A DNA stretch of 10,606 nucleotides. Source: an uncultured Lachnospiraceae bacterium (GTDB lineage: Bacteria > Bacillota > Clostridia > Lachnospirales > Lachnospiraceae). The translations under genes were made by a program, and so were the position numbers. The stretch is from positions 1-10,606 of the forward strand of contig CASGVX010000050.1 in the NCBI GenBank assembly GCA_949346185.1, in the 5' to 3' direction. Position 1 is the first letter of the stretch, and the number at the start of each line of letters is the position of its first letter. This document shows, in pieces, positions 6,965 to 10,606 of the stretch. The notes below the pieces were generated by a model, which saw only the letters and a list, made by a program, of their open reading frames with translations, was not told where the DNA came from and searched no databases.

Positions 6965-7262
6965 TACGTTGATGAGAAGAGTACGCGATAATAACAGCAT
7001 AATCCAGAGAAGGATGCCTTTCCCGGCGCCTCAGGCATTGGGAGGGGGCTGGAAGCATCCTGCTGCCTATCGTGGAAGACCACCTCGGAGTGGCTTTAAC
7101 ACAGCCCGGCAGACGCCGTTATCGTCATATGGAGAGCAAGTGATTACTTGGCGCTGTTTTGGCAAATTGTGTGGATAGTGTCAATAATTCTTGAAAAAGG
7201 GTGGAACCGCGAATGTAATTCGTCCCTTCTGGTAACTACTGGATACCAGAGGGGACTTTTTT
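6965..7262 (+). promoter_or_regulatory. T-box riboswitch (threonine) in the thrS leader
   Basis: This fills the gap between the MCP and thrS; a 69-codon ORF in it is not a gene. T-box leaders bind a specific tRNA: charged tRNA lets the terminator form, while uncharged tRNA stabilises an antiterminator. Stem I opens with GATGAGAAGAGTAC (6971-6984). CGATA (6986-6990) pairs with TATCG (7068-7072), CAGCA (6995-6999) with TGCTG (7061-7065), and GGATGC (7012-7017) with GCATCC (7055-7060). Opposite the AGAGTA loop-E side lies GGAAGACCA, giving ACC (7079-7081) as the candidate threonine specifier, followed by the usual purine. CGGC/GCCG and GCCGTTAT near 7110-7123 belong to the stem II region. AGGGTGGAACCGCG (7198-7211) is the canonical T-box; TGGA in the bulge predicts a U discriminator base on the tRNA. 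Confidence 0.93.
7222..7262 (+). terminator. T-box-controlled terminator of the thrS leader
   Basis: GTCCCTTCTGGTA (7222-7234) pairs over 13 bp, with one G-U, to TACCAGAGGGGAC (7244-7256) around a 9-base loop, followed by six Ts (7257-7262). The 5' arm CGTCCCT can instead pair with the AGGG region preceding the T-box bulge, giving the antiterminator. Confidence 0.92.
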
Positions 7263-7306
7263 GCTTTAAAGCGTCATGCTATTATAAGATGCTGTAAATT
7301 TAGAAT

Positions 7307-7311
7307 GGAGG
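7307..7311 (+). promoter_or_regulatory. Ribosome binding site deciding the thrS start
   Basis: GGAGG, 8 bases before ATG at 7320. The in-frame ATG at 7305 overlaps this site and has no site of its own, so it is rejected. Confidence 0.85.
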
Positions 7312-7319
7312 AAATAGAC

Positions 7320-9284
7320 ATGAAAGTGACATTGAAGGATGGCTCTTGGAAGGAGTATGGCGAGCCAATGGCAGTGATTGACATTGCAAGGGATATCAGC
7401 GAGGGGCTTGCCAGAGTTGCCTGCGTAGCGGAAGTGGATGGGGAGGTTGTTGACCTTCGTACCTTGGTTGAGAAGGATTGCAGTTTGAATATTTTGACCT
7501 TTGATTCCGAGGCAGGAAAGAAAGCATACCGGCATACTTGCGCCCATGTATTGGCTCAGGCAGTGCAAAATCTTTATCCAGAGGCCAAACTCACTATCGG
7601 GCCAGCCATTGACAATGGCTACTATTATGATTTTGATATGGAGAGTTTGGATCGGGAGGCTTTGGACGCTATTGAGAAGGAGATGAAGGCCATTATCAAG
7701 AAGGGGGACTCCTTGGAGCGATTTACGCTGTCCAAGGAGGAGGCCATTAACCTGATGACGGAGAGGCAGGAACCCTATAAGGTGGAGATGATTCAGGAGC
7801 ATCCGGAGACAGACACCTTCACCTTTTACCAGCAGGGGGATTTTATTGAATTTTGTGCCGGACCTCATCTGATGTCCACGAAGCCGATTAAGGCGTTTAA
7901 GCTGACTTCCTCCTCGGGCGCTTACTGGCGGGGAGATGAAAAGAATAAGATGCTTACCCGCATCTATGGGACGGCTTTCAATAAAAAGGCGGATTTGGAA
8001 GAGTATCTGAATTATTTGGAGGAGATTAAGAAGCGGGATCACAATAAGCTGGGGCGGGAGATGGAGCTGTTTACCACGGTGGATGTGATTGGGCAGGGAC
8101 TGCCCCTGCTGATGCCCAAGGGTGCCAAGATGATTCAGAAGATGCAGCGGTGGATTGAGGATTTGGAGGATAATGAGTGGGGCTATGTGCGCACCAAGAC
8201 ACCCCTGATGGCGAAGAGCGATTTGTATAAAATGTCAGGCCATTGGGATCATTATACAGATGGCATGTTTGTGCTGGGAGATGAGAAGAAGGATAAGGAA
8301 GTGCTGGCGCTCCGGCCTATGACCTGCCCATTCCAGTATTATGTGTATAAGGCTGCCCAGCATTCCTACAGGGATCTGCCTCTTCGCTATGGCGAGACTT
8401 CTACGCTGTTCCGCAATGAGGATTCCGGCGAGATGCATGGGCTTACCAGAGTGCGCCAGTTTACGATTTCCGAGGGGCATCTGATCGTGCGCCCTGACCA
8501 GATGGTGGAAGAGTTTAAAGGCTGTCTGGCTCTGGCAAAGCACTGCTTGCAGACGCTGGGCGTGGAGGAGGATGTGACATACCATCTGTCCAAATGGGAT
8601 CCGGATAATCGGGAGAAATATATTGGCGAGCCGGAAGTTTGGGAGGAGACTCAGCAGCACATGCGGGAAATCATGGACGAGTTGGAGATTCCCTATGTGG
8701 AGGATGTGGGAGAGGCGGCATTCTACGGTCCGAAGATTGACATCAATGCGAAGAATGTGTATGGAAAGGAAGACACCATGATTACCATACAGTGGGATGC
8801 CCTGCTGGCCGATCAGTTCGATATGTATTATATTGATCAGAATGGCGATAAGCAGCGTCCTTGCATCATTCACAGGACGTCTATGGGATGCTATGAGCGT
8901 ACTCTGGCGTGGCTGATTGAGAAATACGCAGGAAAGTTCCCCACGTGGCTATGCCCGGAACAGGTTCGGGTGCTGCCTATTTCGGAAAAGTATGCGGACT
9001 ATGGGAAGCAGGTTCTGGATGAATTGAAGAGAAATGGCATTGATGCCGGGATTGATAACCGCTCTGAGAAGATTGGGTACAAAATCAGGGAGGCGAGGAT
9101 TGCCAAAGTTCCCTATATGTTGGTAGTGGGCGGCAAGGAGGAAGAGGAGAAGAAGGTCTCTGTTCGCAGTCGTTTTGCCGGGGATGAAGGGCAAAAGGAA
9201 CTGGCAGACTTTATCAGTGAAATTTGCGAGGAAATCCGCACGAAGCGGATTCGCCCCATTGAGGTGGAGGAGCAGAATAAATAG
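7320..9284 (+). CDS. thrS: Threonyl-tRNA synthetase
   Basis: Class II aminoacyl-tRNA synthetase joining threonine to tRNA-Thr in the cytoplasm; 654 aa. Domains: TGS about 1-62; editing domain about 63-225 with H72-x3-H76 (HTCAH) and C179/H183 in FCAGPH, the deacylation site; catalytic core about 245-535; anticodon-binding domain about 540-640 (PTWLCPEQVRVLPIS, IGYKIREARIAKVPYMLVVG). The zinc ligands that read threonine are present: C336 in RPMTCPF, H387 in TISEGHL, and H518 in CIIHRTSMG. Against E. coli ThrRS, FTQDDAH is FTISEGH here, so the Asp (D383) contacting the threonine hydroxyl is Glu385 and Q381 is Ile; IHRAILGS is IHRTSMGC. I recall this type from other Lachnospiraceae, so it is probably the normal housekeeping enzyme. 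Expression is controlled by the T-box leader just upstream. Confidence 0.97.
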   Translation: MKVTLKDGSWKEYGEPMAVIDIARDISEGLARVACVAEVDGEVVDLRTLVEKDCSLNILTFDSEAGKKAYRHTCAHVLAQAVQNLYPEAKLTIGPAIDNGYYYDFDMESLDREALDAIEKEMKAIIKKGDSLERFTLSKEEAINLMTERQEPYKVEMIQEHPETDTFTFYQQGDFIEFCAGPHLMSTKPIKAFKLTSSSGAYWRGDEKNKMLTRIYGTAFNKKADLEEYLNYLEEIKKRDHNKLGREMELFTTVDVIGQGLPLLMPKGAKMIQKMQRWIEDLEDNEWGYVRTKTPLMAKSDLYKMSGHWDHYTDGMFVLGDEKKDKEVLALRPMTCPFQYYVYKAAQHSYRDLPLRYGETSTLFRNEDSGEMHGLTRVRQFTISEGHLIVRPDQMVEEFKGCLALAKHCLQTLGVEEDVTYHLSKWDPDNREKYIGEPEVWEETQQHMREIMDELEIPYVEDVGEAAFYGPKIDINAKNVYGKEDTMITIQWDALLADQFDMYYIDQNGDKQRPCIIHRTSMGCYERTLAWLIEKYAGKFPTWLCPEQVRVLPISEKYADYGKQVLDELKRNGIDAGIDNRSEKIGYKIREARIAKVPYMLVVGGKEEEEKKVSVRSRFAGDEGQKELADFISEICEEIRTKRIRPIEVEEQNK

Positions 9285-9309
9285 CAATATGTGAGTTTTG
9301 GAGGAAATA

Positions 9310-9372
9310 ATGAACCCCCGCTGGAGGAGAATCGCTTTCCTTTGGGCGGGTCATGAAAATAGGAGGCAGTGA
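9310..9372 (+). CDS. 20-codon ORF with aromatic codons, possible leader peptide
   Basis: ATG at 9310 follows GGAGG (9300-9304) by 5 bases and encodes MNPRWRRIAFLWAGHENRRQ, ending at TGA one base before the next ATG at 9374. Three of 20 residues are aromatic (W5, F10, W12), and the ORF lies upstream of two aromatic-pathway genes, which fits a regulatory leader peptide. It contains the ribosome binding site of the next ORF, so translation of the two may be coupled. Complementary stretches are present: CCCGC (9317-9321) with GCGGG (9346-9350), and TTTCCT (9336-9341) with either GGAGGA (9323-9328) or the downstream AGGAGG (9361-9366). No T run follows, so any control would be translational. It matches no family I know; it may be untranslated spacer. 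Confidence 0.4.
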   Translation: MNPRWRRIAFLWAGHENRRQ

Positions 9373-9373
9373 T

Positions 9374-9490
9374 ATGGGATTGATTGCAGGAGTTATCGCA
9401 GTAGTTGTAGTGGCAGTTGTAGTGGTGGTGGCGGCTACGTCAGCCATCGTGGCGGCGGTGAAGAACACGCTGGGAGATGAAGACGTATAG
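9374..9490 (+). CDS. 38-aa valine-rich single-pass membrane peptide
   Basis: Unrecognised small gene between thrS and aroD. ATG at 9374 follows AGGAGG (9361-9366) by 7 bases, the best ribosome binding site in this region. The product starts MGLIAGVIAV. Residues 2-29 are almost wholly Val, Ala, Ile and Gly (13 Val in 38 residues overall), enough for one membrane-spanning helix; the hydrophilic tail is KNTLGDEDV. There is no lipobox, no cysteine and no charge in the helix. By the positive-inside rule, the single Lys after the helix argues weakly for a cytoplasmic C-terminus, while the acidic residues argue against it. A 12-bp near-tandem duplication (AGTTGTAGTGG at 9403-9413 and 9415-9425) encodes part of the Val run. 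It could be a small membrane regulator, a toxin-like peptide or an accessory subunit; nothing in the sequence decides. Coding status is likely but untested. Confidence 0.65.
   Translation: MGLIAGVIAVVVVAVVVVVAATSAIVAAVKNTLGDEDV
9403..9425 (+). repeat. 12-bp tandem duplication inside the small membrane ORF
   Basis: AGTTGTAGTGG occurs at 9403-9413 and 9415-9425, a 12-base period equal to four codons. In frame it yields repeated Val-Val-Val-Ala/Val units, so changes in copy number would lengthen or shorten the predicted membrane helix without a frameshift. Confidence 0.7.
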
Positions 9491-9514
9491 AAGTTTAGAA
9501 AATGAGGTTTTGAT

Positions 9515-10324
9515 ATGGTGCAGGTAAAAGGAGTAAAGATTGGAAGCGGCATGCCCAAGATATGCGTGCCAATCACCGGGAGCAGCCAGGATGAGATTTT
9601 GACTCAGGCTCAGGATATTCCCAAGGAATACGTGGATTTGGCAGAGTGGCGCAGCGATTTTTACGAGCAGGGAGATGACAGGGACAAGGTGGTGGAGACT
9701 GCCGGATTATTGCAGTGCATTTTAGGAGAACTTCCGCTGCTTTTTACTTGTCGTACTGACCGGGAGGGGGGGAAGCAGAGTATCTCCCTTTCCGAATATG
9801 GTAGCCTGCTTCGGGCAGTAGCGGATAGCGGATACGTGGATTTGGTAGATGTAGAGGCGTTCCGGGGGTATGATACCCGGGTTTCCTCCAAGAGAGAGTG
9901 GCGGGTGACGGATGCCTGCAATGAGAAAGTGAGGAATCTGGTGGAATACCTTTCAAAGCGGGTGGCGGTGATTGGTTCCTATCATGATTTTGAGAGGACG
10001 CCGTCCAGAGAAGAAATCCTGCGGCGACTGCTTTTCATGGATCGGATGGGGGTAGATATTCCCAAGATGGCTGTGATGCCTCAGGAGAGGGAGGACGTGA
10101 TTTGCCTGATGGAGGCCACATCCCTAGCAGATCGTCTCATTGTGGAGAAGCCCATCATTACGATGGCAATGGGAAGGCTGGGGGAAGTTACCAGACTTTC
10201 CGGGGAGAATTTTGGCTCGTCGGTGAGTTTCGGATGTATGGAGCAGAGCAGCGCGCCGGGACAGATTCCCGTGGAACAGCTGCGATATATTTTAAAGGTG
10301 CTTCATGGAGGAGATGAGGAATGA
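9515..10324 (+). CDS. aroD: 3-dehydroquinate dehydratase, type I
   Basis: Converts 3-dehydroquinate to 3-dehydroshikimate in the shikimate pathway to chorismate; cytoplasmic, type I (Schiff-base) class. The 269-aa length is slightly above the usual 250. Key residues are present: Schiff-base lysine K184 in IPKMAVMP, catalytic H157 in GSYHDFERTP, E84 in TCRTDREGG, the VDLAEWRSDF strand, and the substrate-binding segment PIITMAMGRLGEVTRLSGENFGSSVSFG near the C-terminus. ATG at 9515 follows GAGG (9504-9507) by 7 bases, a weaker site than its neighbours have. It starts 24 bases after the small membrane ORF and overlaps aroK by 4 bases (ATGA), so aroD and aroK form a translationally coupled pair of consecutive-pathway enzymes. 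No promoter is visible directly upstream. Confidence 0.97.
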   Translation: MVQVKGVKIGSGMPKICVPITGSSQDEILTQAQDIPKEYVDLAEWRSDFYEQGDDRDKVVETAGLLQCILGELPLLFTCRTDREGGKQSISLSEYGSLLRAVADSGYVDLVDVEAFRGYDTRVSSKREWRVTDACNEKVRNLVEYLSKRVAVIGSYHDFERTPSREEILRRLLFMDRMGVDIPKMAVMPQEREDVICLMEATSLADRLIVEKPIITMAMGRLGEVTRLSGENFGSSVSFGCMEQSSAPGQIPVEQLRYILKVLHGGDEE

Positions 10325-10606
10325 GATTAGAAAAGCATATTTTTATGATTGGCTTTATGGGGGTGGGAAAGACCAGCACCTCTAGGCGATTGAGTCAAAA
10401 ACTACATGTGCGGGATGTGGATACGGATTTCATGATCGTGCAGCGGGAGGGCAGGAGCATCCCGGAGATATTTGAGCAGTCCGGGGAGGCGTATTTCAGG
10501 CAGGTGGAGACGGAGATGCTGGATGTGCTGGCGGAGCAGGAACCCTGTGTCGTATCCTGTGGCGGCGGGATGCGCACTTTTCTCTTTGAGCGTAAGGGTT
10601 TCCATA
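10321..10606 (+). CDS. aroK: Shikimate kinase (3' partial)
   Basis: Phosphorylates shikimate to shikimate 3-phosphate with ATP. The first 95 residues are visible before the window ends. The N-terminus has the Walker A loop GFMGVGKTS (residues 11-19), the shikimate-binding DVDTDF (D34, D36), SIPEIFEQSGEAYFRQVE with R60, and the CGGG motif at 80-83. ATG at 10321 overlaps the aroD stop; GGAGG at 10307-10311 lies 9 bases upstream, inside aroD. After CGGG the sequence reads MRTFLFERKGFH, which does not follow the usual pattern of a hydrophobic residue, an (R/D)xxN stretch and a Leu-rich helix. The remaining piece is too short to tell divergence from a sequence error. Identity as shikimate kinase is secure from the first 83 residues. 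Confidence 0.93.
   Translation, partial: MRLEKHIFMIGFMGVGKTSTSRRLSQKLHVRDVDTDFMIVQREGRSIPEIFEQSGEAYFRQVETEMLDVLAEQEPCVVSCGGGMRTFLFERKGFH

Noticed and set aside
6969..7178. 69-codon + strand ORF between the MCP and thrS
   Set aside because: It lies wholly in the structured T-box leader, has no ribosome binding site, and its sequence is explained by RNA helices.
7266..8042. 258-codon open frame on the minus strand
   Set aside because: Antisense to thrS and its leader; no supporting signals.
9315..9350. CCCGC/GCGGG pairing as a thrS terminator
   Set aside because: The stem is short and imperfect with a long loop, and no T run follows.
1..10606. Search for tRNA or rRNA genes, CRISPR repeats, insertion sequences, attachment sites and long direct repeats
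   Set aside because: None seen by eye. Gene content and codon style look uniform, so there is no sign of a mobile or defence island.

Overview
The window reads as chromosome of a motile, Gram-positive anaerobe of the Clostridia, most likely Lachnospiraceae. The basis is strong AGGAGG-type ribosome binding sites before nearly every gene, a T-box riboswitch, the flagellin and FliS types, the ThrRS type, and tight co-directional packing. All genes lie on the + strand. No IS element, tRNA, rRNA, CRISPR array or clear foreign island was seen, so this is mostly core genome. The taxon is an inference from family resemblance, not a search result.

Layout. (1) 3-3411, filament and late-flagellar genes: the 3' part of a DUF6240-like protein with a FliK-type C-terminal domain, overlapping by 4 bases a 463-aa flagellin with a large inserted outer domain; then a strong intrinsic terminator (2767-2797), then a FliS-family export chaperone. 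(2) 3514-4995: malQ, 4-alpha-glucanotransferase of family GH77, set between motility genes. (3) 5169-6914: a transmembrane chemoreceptor (4-helix-bundle-like sensor, two HAMP-like units, MCP signalling domain), preceded by a possible sigma-28 promoter. (4) 6928-7262: a consensus sigma-A promoter and a complete threonine T-box leader (stem I, candidate ACC specifier, T-box, terminator), controlling thrS (7320-9284). (5) 9310-10606: a 20-codon ORF with aromatic codons and its own Shine-Dalgarno site, a 38-aa valine-rich membrane peptide gene, aroD (3-dehydroquinase type I), and aroK (shikimate kinase) overlapping aroD by 4 bases and running off the window.

How they work together. The first third builds or equips the flagellar filament, and the MCP feeds the switch controlling it. 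thrS is regulated by uncharged tRNA-Thr through the T-box. I see no terminator or promoter between thrS and aroK, so the two small ORFs and the two shikimate-pathway genes may be co-transcribed under threonine control.

The least ordinary observations are the two small ORFs between thrS and aroD, a ThrRS whose core differs from the E. coli enzyme at residues that contact the substrate, a FliK-like protein translationally coupled to flagellin, a flagellin carrying three cysteines, and a perfect inverted repeat spanning the thrS promoter. I did not find a clearly new multi-gene system such as a defence or biosynthetic island.
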